IMG/VR virus record: IMGVR_UViG_3300040806_001064
Location: 1 to 27,605 of that record
DNA length: 27,605 nt
Direction: 5' to 3' (one strand)
Origin: a virus
The notes beneath the pieces were generated by a model, which did not search any database, was not told the DNA's origin, and worked only from the letters and a program-made list of their open reading frames with translations. Positions 6,404-13,968 of the stretch are shown here, piece after piece (position 1 is the stretch's first letter; every line of letters begins with the position of its first letter). A program made the translations under genes and the position numbers.

Positions 6404-9076
6404 TTATTCTCCAAAATCGAATAGGTTGTTGAATGTATTCTTTTGCTTAGTACTTTCTAAGTCATAGTTTAGAACACCAATTAAGTTTCCTAGTTTGTTG
6501 TCGATGATAGTTTCTTCCATTGCATCACCATCAAACGGAAGGTCTTTAAACCATTGTGGCAAATGCATTTCATCAACCGGGTATGCAACACTTGTATAAC
6601 CCATTGGGTTTTGTTTTAGTTTACAAACAATAACTTTCATACCGTCTACAATCTCTTGGCTGTAACGATCACCGTTCATACGTTTTAATGTGTTCCAGTT
6701 AATACTTGCTCGCACATGGCCCGGCATATTTGCTTTGCCTTGCTTTTGTTCAAGACGCTGATAGTGTCCGATCTTGTTTGCACGTTTAGGTGAACCTTTT
6801 TCCCAACCTGGACGACTCTTAAACTCTGTCCTAAAGGCTGTAATGCTATCAAGGAGTTTGTCTTGGTCTGCTTCTTGTAACACCATAAGTAGTAGTTCAC
6901 TTAAGAAGTCCTGCATAAACACTGGTGTATCCGAACGTTTAAGATCAAGACCCATTGCTTTTACTTTACCTTCTTTACCGTTGACGTCCATACGTTCGCC
7001 TTCGTTATCGTAAATTAAAGCCGCATAACGTTTCTTAGTAATAAACAAGCCTGATTCAGCAACAATTTCTCTACCTGCCGCAATAACGTCTGCTCTGCTT
7101 GCCGGACAGTGGAATACATCGTGCATAAACTTACTAAATGATTTGTTTGCCTGTTCACAAACTTGATCATAAAGTGCAATTACATTTTCTTTAGTCCAAG
7201 AAATTTTCCCTTCACTAATTTCTTTTTGTAAGATAGGAAACGCACTAAAGTAACAAGAGTCAGTATCTCCGTAGATAATAGATTTACCTACATGATTGTA
7301 TTCTCCTGTAATTGTTTTGTTTACTTCTGCACTCATGTGCTTAACAATTTGTCTACCTGTTAGTGTAGTTGATTGGCCAATACGTGGGTCAAAAAAGCGA
7401 CAACCAGGATTAAGAATAGCACCATATAGACTGTTAAGATTAATCTTTTTGACCAACTGTCGTTTGTCCCAAAAAGCGATTTCAGTTTTATTGCCTGCAT
7501 CAATGGCTTTCTTTTTCATTCCTTGAAGTTCTTTACGTTCACTATACCAGCGTTTTAGTAGTCCAGGAATAACACCTTCTTTTTCGTGAGTGAAAATAGT
7601 TCCGTTAGCACTTAGCATCCAAGGATTATTACTGTCATAGATTATTTTGTGTATCTGTGCACCGCTTAGTACATCTGATTCGCCGTTTTCCCAATCAACT
7701 GTAATAGACACATCACGTCTTTGTTCTTGTACAGCATCAAATTCAATAGTACCAAATCGTCCTTCCCAAGCCGCCGCAAATGATTTTTTCTTTAGTCCCA
7801 TTTGCTCGCCTAGATATTTGTTTGTTAATTCAGGACGTAGTTGTCCTACAATAGTTGCAGGATCCATATTCAATGCACGAATTACACTAGGATACAGCGA
7901 GTTCAAATCCATTGAGCCAATCCATTTATGTACCCCTACTTTAGGATATGCAACATATGCACCTGCGGCAGGATCACTACCTGGTTCACGTTTTACTCTG
8001 TTAGGAACTTGAAAGCCACGTCTGTGTGCTTCGTTAATAATACCTTGCTCTGTAACTGCAACAGCACCCATAGTGGTCTGTAGCAAAACTGTATTTGCAT
8101 GAGCAAGTTCGTTTGATAAGTCAATGAACTTTAATTTTTGGTCCAACTTGTCCAGTAGTGCAACGTCTTGTCTGTTGTACTCAATGAACGTTCTGAAGTC
8201 ATTGTTATAAAGTTGATCGAGCGTACCTTCGTAAACAGTTTTTCGCTCGCCAACTTCCATTTCGCCAATGGCATCAAGTCGGTAAGTGTGTCTTTCTTCA
8301 TATGTGTATTTACGATATAATTCCAAACTATCTAAATGCACTCTGCCTATTAGGTCATAGGTTTCTTGTTGCCTTCCGAATTTTTCGTATTCACGTTTCT
8401 TAGGAAATTGATCAAACAAACAAAAACGTCTAGTATCATCTTTGCTTAATACTTTTGCTACACGGTTTACAGTATAAGGAATATCATAGCCTTCGCTGTT
8501 CCAGCCTGTTAAGATATCTGCATCTTGTATTAGATCTAAGAATGTTTTAAGCATCTCGCCTTCGTCATCAAACAGAACAACATCCTTGCCCCATTCTTTA
8601 CATTCTTCTTTTGCTTGCTCCATTGTAAGAGTCTTCGGCGGAACAGCAAGTGTAATAAGTGCGTCCATCCATTGTAAATGTACAGTGATTGCAGTGATTG
8701 GCATAAACGGATCACTAGGATCAGCAAAGCCACGTTCTGGATCAAAATCTGTCTCAATGTCAAAGAAACAAACATTTAAGTTTGGAGCATCGTGATTGAG
8801 ATAATTTTCACTTAAACATTGAAAGATAGGATTAATATCGCTTTCAAACAATTCTTTGTTTTTATTAATTGCTTGTTCTTTGCGAAAGTCTTTTGTGTTT
8901 TTAGAAATAATTCTATTTAGAGGATCTCCATAGATACTTTTATATTTGCCTCTAGGATCCTTATAGTAAAAAGTATATTTTACTGGGAATTCTGAATATG
9001 TTCGCTTACCTTCTTTGCGTTCTACTACGCGAATCAAGTCTGCATTGCGATCAAAAAATGCGTCTACGTAACTCAA
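6404..9076 (-). CDS. 43: Family B DNA polymerase (gp43-like)
   Basis: 890 residues, almost the size of T4 gp43 (898). The N-terminal 3'-5' exonuclease is seen as CFFDIETDFD (Asp106, Glu108), the later GWNSEGYDIPY and EYNRQDVALLDKL. Polymerase motif A is DLNSLYPSVIRALNMDP, motif B is KKINLNSLYGAILNPGCRFF, and motif C is YGDTDSCYF; KKRYAAL follows. The C-terminal tail NTFNNLFDFGE is an aromatic/acidic peptide like the clamp-binding tail of gp43. There is no intein and no split. The start is TTG at 9076, preceded by a strong SD (AGAAGGAG); no ATG is available upstream in frame. A small hairpin lies directly before the SD (separate entry) and may allow self-repression as in T4. Confidence 0.95.
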   Translation of the reverse strand: MSYVDAFFDRNADLIRVVERKEGKRTYSEFPVKYTFYYKDPRGKYKSIYGDPLNRIISKNTKDFRKEQAINKNKELFESDINPIFQCLSENYLNHDAPNLNVCFFDIETDFDPERGFADPSDPFMPITAITVHLQWMDALITLAVPPKTLTMEQAKEECKEWGKDVVLFDDEGEMLKTFLDLIQDADILTGWNSEGYDIPYTVNRVAKVLSKDDTRRFCLFDQFPKKREYEKFGRQQETYDLIGRVHLDSLELYRKYTYEERHTYRLDAIGEMEVGERKTVYEGTLDQLYNNDFRTFIEYNRQDVALLDKLDQKLKFIDLSNELAHANTVLLQTTMGAVAVTEQGIINEAHRRGFQVPNRVKREPGSDPAAGAYVAYPKVGVHKWIGSMDLNSLYPSVIRALNMDPATIVGQLRPELTNKYLGEQMGLKKKSFAAAWEGRFGTIEFDAVQEQRRDVSITVDWENGESDVLSGAQIHKIIYDSNNPWMLSANGTIFTHEKEGVIPGLLKRWYSERKELQGMKKKAIDAGNKTEIAFWDKRQLVKKINLNSLYGAILNPGCRFFDPRIGQSTTLTGRQIVKHMSAEVNKTITGEYNHVGKSIIYGDTDSCYFSAFPILQKEISEGKISWTKENVIALYDQVCEQANKSFSKFMHDVFHCPASRADVIAAGREIVAESGLFITKKRYAALIYDNEGERMDVNGKEGKVKAMGLDLKRSDTPVFMQDFLSELLLMVLQEADQDKLLDSITAFRTEFKSRPGWEKGSPKRANKIGHYQRLEQKQGKANMPGHVRASINWNTLKRMNGDRYSQEIVDGMKVIVCKLKQNPMGYTSVAYPVDEMHLPQWFKDLPFDGDAMEETIIDNKLGNLIGVLNYDLESTKQKNTFNNLFDFGE

Positions 9077-9091
9077 ATTGTTCTCCTTCTA

Positions 9092-9109
9092 TACCATTTT
9101 AGGCTGGTA
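9092..9109 (-). promoter_or_regulatory. Possible autogenous translational operator hairpin before gene 43
   Basis: Minus-strand RNA reads UACCA, an 8-nt loop GCCUAAAA, then UGGUA: a perfect 5 bp stem with an 8 nt loop, one base before the SD UAGAAGGAG of the polymerase. In T4 and RB69, gp43 binds a hairpin of 5 bp and 8 nt placed just upstream of its own SD and blocks translation. Geometry matches; loop sequence differs. The left arm could also pair with the adjacent UGGU at 9116-9113, giving an alternative shorter hairpin. A 5 bp stem is weak evidence by itself. Confidence 0.45.
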
Positions 9110-9124
9110 AATACCAAATCGTTT

Positions 9125-9397
9125 TTAGCCGACGATACTATATAAGTGCTTACTAATACCATAAACATATATTATTGTAAGCGTTCCGTTTAAAACAATC
9201 AATGACTTTTCTTTCCAAAGTAGTCCTACAACTGTCCAAAGTGTAGAAGCAATACCAAATACGTATGTTGCATACATTTCATTTGGAAATAATGAAAGTA
9301 GTGCCGCCGCTGTTAGCAATATTGCAGTTGACAACCATGCTAACGGTTGGTATGGTTTAGGTTGAGTTTTTAATTGTTTTAAAGTATTCTTTGTCAT
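9125..9397 (-). CDS. Small multi-pass membrane protein (90 aa)
   Basis: About 90 residues from the ATG at 9397, chosen over the ATG at 9412 because AAGG lies 7 bp before it. Three hydrophobic stretches: PLAWLSTAILLTAAALLSLF, YATYVFGIASTLWTVVGLLW and LIVLNGTLTIIYVYGI. The N-terminus is Lys-rich and probably cytoplasmic. The arrangement (S/T-x-W-x-x-x-G-x-x-x-x-x-x-x-I-x-x-N) recalls small YgjV-like inner membrane proteins, but I cannot name the family. It overlaps the HAD gene by 41 bp. Confidence 0.7.
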   Translation of the reverse strand: MTKNTLKQLKTQPKPYQPLAWLSTAILLTAAALLSLFPNEMYATYVFGIASTLWTVVGLLWKEKSLIVLNGTLTIIYVYGISKHLYSIVG

Positions 9398-9668
9398 TTT
9401 GTGCCTTATCATCTATCCATATATCGTAATGAGGTTTGCCAAATCTTAAACTGTGATATTTGACGCCCCATTTGTTAAGTTGCCTAATTGTAAATTCTTC
9501 CCAGTCCTTGCCTGAGTTTGCGCCTCTTGCTGTCCAGTAATGTATTTCATTGCCTTGCTCATACAGTTCATTAAAATGTTTAATTCTTTCAGCATCAGGT
9601 TCACTAATTTCATATTTACTGTTATTATTATAGCAAATTGTTCCATCAATGTCAACCATATATTTCAC
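9357..9668 (-). CDS. HAD-superfamily phosphatase-like protein
   Basis: 103 residues with a minimal HAD core: MVDIDGTIC (D-x-D at residues 5-9), HYWTARGA (motif II Thr), and a motif IV region in GKPHYDIWIDDKA (D-D). No cap domain. Such short HADs occur next to sugar or nucleotide genes in phages and capsule clusters; the substrate is unknown. In T4-like phages, small HADs may also act as polynucleotide 3' phosphatases, but the kinase half is not here. It lies 1 bp downstream of the next gene and overlaps the membrane protein gene. Confidence 0.8.
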   Translation of the reverse strand: MKYMVDIDGTICYNNNSKYEISEPDAERIKHFNELYEQGNEIHYWTARGANSGKDWEEFTIRQLNKWGVKYHSLRFGKPHYDIWIDDKAQNDKEYFKTIKNST

Positions 9669-9669
9669 T

Positions 9670-10107
9670 TTATTGTCCTCTAATGTTCCTAAATTTCATA
9701 TTTTGGGGATATTCGTTGTAATATCCTTTTTCTAAAAGTTTGTTACTTGCTTCTTTAGTTTCATCTAATTTTTGGATAACGAAGAATCTAATACTTGGAT
9801 CATTTAAATCATTTTCATAATCCATATATTTGTATTCAATAAACAGTAAGTTCTTGTCTAAAAAATACTTTGTTCTACATAATCCAAAAAGTTCTTCACC
9901 TTCGTTCAAATCATTTACATCATGTAGTATTACTAACACAGCATGGTTATCATCGATGTTATAATCAAATTCAAACATAACTTTCATTACATCTAAATAT
10001 TGATCGGTATGAAAACGTTTTACACGACTATTAGCCCAAGGACATCTTCCTTTAGATAGTTCTAGCAAATGCTTATCTAACCAAGTATCTACTTTACCAA
10101 TATCCAA
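9670..10107 (-). CDS. Hypothetical protein (145 aa), TTG start
   Basis: 145 soluble residues, MDIGKVDTWLDKHLLELSKG at the start, then CPWANSRVKRF, a strand region (HAVLVILHDV), and a basic end (MKFRNIRGQ). The only start that fits is TTG at 10107, with GGAG 6-7 bp before it, inside the end of the upstream membrane gene (14 bp overlap). No family recognised. TTG starts recur in this phage (polymerase, DpdA-like), which supports the choice. Confidence 0.7.
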   Translation of the reverse strand: MDIGKVDTWLDKHLLELSKGRCPWANSRVKRFHTDQYLDVMKVMFEFDYNIDDNHAVLVILHDVNDLNEGEELFGLCRTKYFLDKNLLFIEYKYMDYENDLNDPSIRFFVIQKLDETKEASNKLLEKGYYNEYPQNMKFRNIRGQ

Positions 10108-10378
10108 TTGCTACTCCAAAACCAAATACGTTTACAACAGCAAAGTATAAAGTTAGTAGCATAGGCCATGCAAGATGGCGTCTGTAATACGCATATACAC
10201 CCGTAAGCGACCCTATAAAGAATCCAGGATATACAATAGTCATATCAGGAGCATATGCTGTAAAAGCAAGTGTAAGACTAGCCGCTACAGTAAATATAAA
10301 ACTAACTAGTTCAAAATAAAATGCAACTTTGTCTGTGTGATAACTGTGTGACCAAAAGTTTATTATGCGAGTATACAC
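10094..10378 (-). CDS. Small membrane protein (about 94 aa), GTG start
   Basis: Three hydrophobic segments: FELVSFIFTVAASLTLAFTA, IVYPGFFIGSLTGVYAY and WPMLLTLYFAVVNVFGFGV. The start is set to GTG at 10378 because AAGG precedes it by 6 bp and it lies directly after the DsbA-like stop; a TTG 21 bases earlier (10399) would extend it by seven residues. Function unknown. The ending AIGYW overlaps the next gene. Confidence 0.65.
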   Translation of the reverse strand: MYTRIINFWSHSYHTDKVAFYFELVSFIFTVAASLTLAFTAYAPDMTIVYPGFFIGSLTGVYAYYRRHLAWPMLLTLYFAVVNVFGFGVAIGYW

Positions 10379-10379
10379 T

Positions 10380-10643
10380 TTAAACCTTATCTTTACCAAC
10401 AGTTACTACTAGAGTTTCTAAATCGTCAAACTCATCAGCAACCTTGTGCCAATCTCCTTTGTGTGCAATTTTGATTGCTTTGTTGATTAAAGCAGTTTTG
10501 ATATCTAATTCTTCTGCTACTGCTTTTACTGTTTCTTTTAAGCCTTCCTGTAGATCTTCAATTTCTCGAAGTACAGTTGCACCTTCGTTAACTAGTCTTT
10601 CTAGTTTGGCTTTTTCGTCGGCGCCATATGTTCTGTCTGACAT
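10380..10643 (-). CDS. dsbA: DsbA-like double-strand DNA-binding protein
   Basis: 87 residues, almost entirely helical: MSDRTYGADEKAKLERLVNE, then VLREIEDLQEGLKETVKAVA, ELDIKTALINKAIKIAHKG and a C-terminal DDLETLVVTVGK. T4 DsbA (89 aa) has the same layout, with ELGVDGKMFNRLLALYHK matching the ELDIKTALINKAIKIAHK helix. T4 DsbA binds double-stranded DNA near late promoters and modulates late transcription. The gene has an AGGAG SD and follows rubrerythrin by 1 bp, so it shares the early promoter. Assignment rests on pattern and size. Confidence 0.65.
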   Translation of the reverse strand: MSDRTYGADEKAKLERLVNEGATVLREIEDLQEGLKETVKAVAEELDIKTALINKAIKIAHKGDWHKVADEFDDLETLVVTVGKDKV

Positions 10644-10644
10644 T

Positions 10645-11067
10645 CTATTCTCCTTTGTAAGCGTCTAGTGTTTTTTGAAATTTACCTGCGTGTGATTTCT
10701 CTGCTTTTGCAAGTGTTTCAAACCAGTCAGCAATTTCTTCAAAGCCTTCGTCTCTGGCTGTTCTTGCCATACCTGGGTACATATCTGTGTACTCATGGAT
10801 TTCACCTTTGATAGCAGATAAAAGGTTTTGCTCTGTATTACCCATAGGTTCGCCAGTTGCTGGATCACCTACTTCTTCTAAGTATTCTAAGTGACCGTGT
10901 GCGTGACCTGTTTCACCTTCTGCTGTGCTTCTAAATACCTGTGCTACTTCATTAGCACCTTCGATATCTGCTTTTTGAGCAAAGTATAAGTATCTTCTAT
11001 TTGCTTCTGATTCGCCTTGAAAAGCGGCTCTTAAGTTGTCTTTTGTTTTGCTGTCTTTTAAGTTCAT
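10645..11067 (-). CDS. Rubrerythrin-like (erythrin) di-iron protein
   Basis: 140 residues of a four-helix ferritin-like domain. Di-iron ligands are in place: Glu19 ([11 protein letters not shown]), Glu52 and His55 ([11 protein letters not shown]), a Glu in [11 protein letters not shown] (about 89-97), and Glu123 with His126 ([10 protein letters not shown]). The rubredoxin CxxC domain of full rubrerythrins is absent, so it is of the short 'erythrin' type. Bacterial homologues reduce hydrogen peroxide using iron. In a phage it might protect against oxidative stress or handle iron during infection. It has its own near-consensus promoter and AAAAGG SD, and leads a short operon with the DsbA-like gene. 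Confidence 0.9.
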   Translation of the reverse strand: MNLKDSKTKDNLRAAFQGESEANRRYLYFAQKADIEGANEVAQVFRSTAEGETGHAHGHLEYLEEVGDPATGEPMGNTEQNLLSAIKGEIHEYTDMYPGMARTARDEGFEEIADWFETLAKAEKSHAGKFQKTLDAYKGE

Positions 11068-11104
11068 AAATTACCTTTTAAGTTATATCTTATTAAGTTG
11101 TAAT

Positions 11105-11133
11105 ATTATATATTCACTTACAGCGGAAGTCAA
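11105..11133 (-). promoter_or_regulatory. Sigma-70 promoter for the rubrerythrin operon
   Basis: TTGACT (11133-11128), 17 bp spacer, TATAAT (11110-11105); the leader to the ATG at 11067 is about 31 nt and carries AAAAGG. The preceding bases ACTTGAC are shared with the clamp and dnaJ promoters. This separates the early block on its left from the late-type block on its right. Confidence 0.8.
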
Positions 11134-11138
11134 GTGTT

Positions 11139-11735
11139 TTATTGAGACATTGTAAATAAATCAAAATATCTTTTAGTCCACCATTTTTCATTTTCTCGAC
11201 TGTCAAATACAATATTTTTGGTAGCAGGGTGATTTTCTCTTTCACGATATCGTACTTTGACCGGACCAGCATCGTGCCAAACATCTGCCTGTCGGTTTAC
11301 TATAAATCCTCTTGGTGCAGTTGCTCCAAATTGTTTTTGGAACGGTAATTGAGCAAAGTCTAAAATCCACTTTGGTGTTACTACTACTTGATGCGTAGCA
11401 ACCATGCCTCCGTGTTCGTGGTTATTGTAACCAACTTTTGCATTCCAACCTTTTGTAGGATGTTTAATATCTACTTCGTATTGTTTTATGTGTGCTTCAA
11501 TTCCGTGAAGTCTTAATATTCTTCTTAGTATTTGTGACAGTAATATACATTGGTTGCCAATGTCATACAGCATATCCATTTGATACATTCTGCAATACAC
11601 TGTTACAAGCCTATAATCTAAATCAACAACATCTTTACCAACGGCTAAACTATAATCCTCTGGATCAATATCCCAGTCTGGATCAAACTTTATAAGTGAG
11701 TTAAAGAGTACTCGACCTTGTTCGTCAACGTTCAT
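11139..11735 (-). CDS. Transglutaminase-like cysteine protein (putative)
   Basis: 198 residues. A Cys in GNQCILLSQILRRILRLHGI begins a long helix (as the catalytic Cys does in the transglutaminase-like/papain-like fold), followed by a strand with ATHQVVVTP (His) and WILDFAQLP (Asp), giving a C-H-D order typical of the transglutaminase-like superfamily. Substrate unknown; such domains may be peptidases, cross-linking enzymes or inactive binders. The start ATG at 11735 follows GGAG. A late promoter box lies about 110 bp upstream, which suggests late expression and perhaps a virion or lysis-time role. Confidence 0.65.
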   Translation of the reverse strand: MNVDEQGRVLFNSLIKFDPDWDIDPEDYSLAVGKDVVDLDYRLVTVYCRMYQMDMLYDIGNQCILLSQILRRILRLHGIEAHIKQYEVDIKHPTKGWNAKVGYNNHEHGGMVATHQVVVTPKWILDFAQLPFQKQFGATAPRGFIVNRQADVWHDAGPVKVRYRERENHPATKNIVFDSRENEKWWTKRYFDLFTMSQ

Positions 11736-11855
11736 TGTGTTTCTCCACAGTTAATCTTTCCGTTAACAATGAGTGAACTGAACATTACTGTAACGTCACC
11801 TTATGTAAAAATAAGTCACCGTCAATCAGTATTAACGTATAGATATTTATGAAAG
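11736..11855. other. 120 bp intergenic leader with late promoter and small repeats
   Basis: Reading the minus strand, a late box (11851-11844) is followed by a leader with two copies of GGTGAC flanking a weak 5 bp hairpin (CTTAT/ATAAG), and then a 17-codon frame (ATG at 11785, MFSSLIVNGKINCGETQ) whose TGA overlaps the ATG of the downstream gene. The short frame has no clear SD and may be fortuitous or a coupling leader peptide. Confidence 0.35.
11844..11851 (-). promoter_or_regulatory. T4-type late promoter box CATAAATA
   Basis: CATAAATA on the minus strand, about 110 bp upstream of the transglutaminase-like gene. It matches the late core TATAAATA in seven of eight positions and the other boxes of this block. 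Confidence 0.55.
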
Positions 11856-12506
11856 TTAGGTATCGAGGGTTTCGTCTTTTGACTTGTATGCCCAATCGTC
11901 AGTATGACCCACTGACCATTTTGGTGTGTTTTCTACAGTGTAGTTTTGAGTGCATACTTTGAAGTCTGGAGTTTTAGCACTTGGGTTTACAAGACTTTGA
12001 TCAGTCCAAACAATTCTATTATTTGGTTGAGCGGCAAACTGTCCATTGTCAAGTTTAATAACATTGAATGTTTTGTGTTCGGGATCGTGTTCTGAAAAGT
12101 TTGTGTTAAGAGTATTGTTATCTCTGTGGCAACTATCAATAGTAAATACATATTCTCCTTTATGCATTTTTCTATCTTTACCAAAGAATTCACAGTCGCA
12201 TAACATAGGCTTTTTAATTACTGTAATGTCGTAATCAAAGCAATCCCATATTTGTAGTGTATCTAATGGAAGTTGATTATCTTTATCGTAATCTTCTTTC
12301 CATACAAATGCTGAAATAGGTAGTTTGTCGTATAATGCACCGTATTCTGTTAGCAATGTTTCAAAGTAGAATGCTCTACTTTCAATGCTTTTTACAGATA
12401 TCCATATGCCTGGAGTAAGTTCACCGTGACCTTTTTGGTGATCGTAGAGGTATTCTTTCTTTACGTATACTTCGACGGGTGGTAGATTATGCACTAAAAA
12501 AGACAT
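11856..12506 (-). CDS. Conserved hypothetical protein of marine T4-like phages (216 aa)
   Basis: 216 soluble residues starting MSFLVHNLPPVEVYVKKEYL. Characteristic pieces are HGELTPGIWISVKSIESRA, FYFETLLTEYGALYDKLPIS and DTLQIWDCFDYDITVI. I recall closely similar proteins in cyanophage and other marine T4-like genomes, always without a function. Mostly beta, acidic, no signal peptide. A late promoter box lies 30 bp upstream and GAGGA serves as SD, so a late role (virion or assembly) is likely but unproven. Confidence 0.8.
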   Translation of the reverse strand: MSFLVHNLPPVEVYVKKEYLYDHQKGHGELTPGIWISVKSIESRAFYFETLLTEYGALYDKLPISAFVWKEDYDKDNQLPLDTLQIWDCFDYDITVIKKPMLCDCEFFGKDRKMHKGEYVFTIDSCHRDNNTLNTNFSEHDPEHKTFNVIKLDNGQFAAQPNNRIVWTDQSLVNPSAKTPDFKVCTQNYTVENTPKWSVGHTDDWAYKSKDETLDT

Positions 12507-12535
12507 AAGAATCCTCGGTTAAACTTGTTACAATG

Positions 12536-12543
12536 TATTTATG
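12536..12543 (-). promoter_or_regulatory. T4-type late promoter box CATAAATA
   Basis: CATAAATA, followed by a leader of about 25 nt with GAGGA before the ATG at 12506. The spacing is ideal for a late transcript of the 216-residue gene. Confidence 0.65.
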
Positions 12544-12576
12544 TGAAAGTGTTAGAGTGGAAGGTAGTTTAGTGAA

Positions 12577-13131
12577 CTACATCTTAACGCAGTTGTCTAC
12601 TGTTTTGCCACCTTTTTTCTTGGTGCCCATACGCTTGTAGCCTTTCCAGCATACTTTACCGTCAACACCTTTTTGCTTTTCTTCAGGCAATGTAGTATAA
12701 CTTGGATTGCCACATTCAGAGCAAATACTTAATTTGCTTTCTAACATAGATGCTAAAGAAGATTTATAAGATTCGTCTTTCTTTTCTTCTTTGTCTTTGA
12801 CAGCCTTTTTCATTGGCTCTTTTTTATCACCGTCTTTGTCAACGTCAAGAAAGTCTGGTTTTGATTTCTTTGCTTCTTGCACTTCGTCGAATTTAGTTTC
12901 ATAATCCATATGATGATATACTGAACTAATATAATCAGCGGCTTTAGTAATTTTTGATTGCACCCAACCCTCAAGACCTTCTGCTTCACTTACATTTTTC
13001 ATCATATCGTGAAGTTTAATTGCATACTTGGCAACTTTGTACAGTTCTGCACGTGCCATTTGTACTTCGTGGTCTGACTCAGCCTTGTATGCTAAATCTG
13101 CTAATCCTTCTTTAAGTTGTTTTGCTTTCAT
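12577..13131 (-). CDS. Modular late protein with helical N-domain and Cys-rich basic tail
   Basis: 184 residues. The N-terminal leader MKAKQLKEGLADLAYKAES is followed by a helical module (VQMARAELYKVAKYAIKLHD through EGWVQSKITKAADYISSVYH) found, as I recall, in many marine phage proteins. A Lys/Glu/Asp-rich linker (about 88-125) leads to a C-terminal module with Cys pairs (ICSECGNPSY, KVCWKGYKRMGTKKKGGKTV, ending NCVKM), possibly a small zinc-binding or DNA-binding tail. The N-terminus is amphipathic like the leaders of its neighbours. A late-type box lies 5 bp before the ATG. Function unknown; a capsid-internal protein is a reasonable guess. Confidence 0.75.
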   Translation of the reverse strand: MKAKQLKEGLADLAYKAESDHEVQMARAELYKVAKYAIKLHDMMKNVSEAEGLEGWVQSKITKAADYISSVYHHMDYETKFDEVQEAKKSKPDFLDVDKDGDKKEPMKKAVKDKEEKKDESYKSSLASMLESKLSICSECGNPSYTTLPEEKQKGVDGKVCWKGYKRMGTKKKGGKTVDNCVKM

Positions 13132-13136
13132 AATAG

Positions 13137-13144
13137 TATTTACC
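13137..13144 (-). promoter_or_regulatory. Late-type box GGTAAATA directly before a start codon
   Basis: GGTAAATA, then five bases, then the ATG at 13131. If used as a late promoter the transcript would begin at or next to the ATG. The AAAAGG that overlaps its left end could instead be an SD with a long (11 nt) spacer for read-through transcripts. A nearly identical 20 bp segment precedes the ATG at 13964. Confidence 0.45.
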
Positions 13145-13964
13145 TTTTAACTGTTGCTCCGCCCATTAATCCGTTATCAATGTCTAACGCATTCTTGGCT
13201 GTACCGTCTTTGTTTTTCTTTTGTGGTGCTTTAGGCAAACCTTTTGAATCCTTTGGTCTATGTCCGTATGCTTGTGCTGGATTGGCTACCGATGCAATAT
13301 TACCAGCGGAAGTTGCTCCTGCTGTTGCTGTCTCAGTTTTAATACCAGCAAGTGCCTTCATTTCATTTGCAAAATCTGATGCTTGATTCTGTTGTGTATT
13401 TGATGCACCTGAAACTAATTTTGCTAACTGCATAATATGATCTGCTTCGTCTACTGGTTTATCTTTTTCTAATGATGCTTTACGCTTCATTAGTTCTTTT
13501 TTAAGTTCTGGATCTTTTGATGTGTTTGGATCTGCTTGTAAATCTTGTATTGCTTTTGACTTAGCATTGTAATCATCTTTGTCTTTAGTTGGTGTATAGT
13601 TAGATGATTCTGGAGACGCTTGTTGCGTTCCTCCTGCTTTTTCTGCTTGCTTAACTAACATCATAAACTTCTGACGCATTGCTTGATCGCCGAGAATAGT
13701 TGATAATTGCTTTGCAAATGGAGCAATCTGTTTAGCAAGGTTACCTTGTAATGCACCACCTGATGCAAGTTTATCTAAACCCTTTGCCATCATAGCACCT
13801 GAGCCACCTTTAGCACCCATAGCCGCCCCTGCCATCTTTGCACCTTGTGCTGTTTTTTGTTGTTGCTGTGGATTAGCATCTTTTACAGCATCAGCCGCTT
13901 GTGTTGCAGGTTGTTCACCGCCTGGTACTGGCGCTTCTTTTAATGTTAGTTCTCTCAGTTTCAT
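13140..13964 (-). CDS. Low-complexity Ala/Gln/Lys-rich late protein, possible internal head protein
   Basis: 274 residues. The N-terminus MKLRELTLKEAPVPGG contains L-K-E before Ala, which fits the (L/I)-x-E cleavage rule of the T4 prohead protease after a capsid-targeting leader. The body has Ala/Gly/Gln-rich segments (QTAQ- and GAKMAGAAMGAKGG-like), a helical part (LAKQIAPFAKQLSTILGDQA, MRQKFMMLVKQAEKA), a charged central linker, and an unstructured basic end. No enzyme motif. In composition it resembles phage core or internal head proteins. A late box lies five bases before its ATG. Confidence 0.75.
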   Translation of the reverse strand: MKLRELTLKEAPVPGGEQPATQAADAVKDANPQQQQKTAQGAKMAGAAMGAKGGSGAMMAKGLDKLASGGALQGNLAKQIAPFAKQLSTILGDQAMRQKFMMLVKQAEKAGGTQQASPESSNYTPTKDKDDYNAKSKAIQDLQADPNTSKDPELKKELMKRKASLEKDKPVDEADHIMQLAKLVSGASNTQQNQASDFANEMKALAGIKTETATAGATSAGNIASVANPAQAYGHRPKDSKGLPKAPQKKNKDGTAKNALDIDNGLMGGATVKR

Positions 13965-13968
13965 AATA

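Noticed and set aside
12577-12720. Cys-rich tail as a classical zinc finger
   Set aside because: Cys spacing (CSEC, then single Cys far apart) does not fit a known finger; only a general metal or DNA-binding guess is justified.
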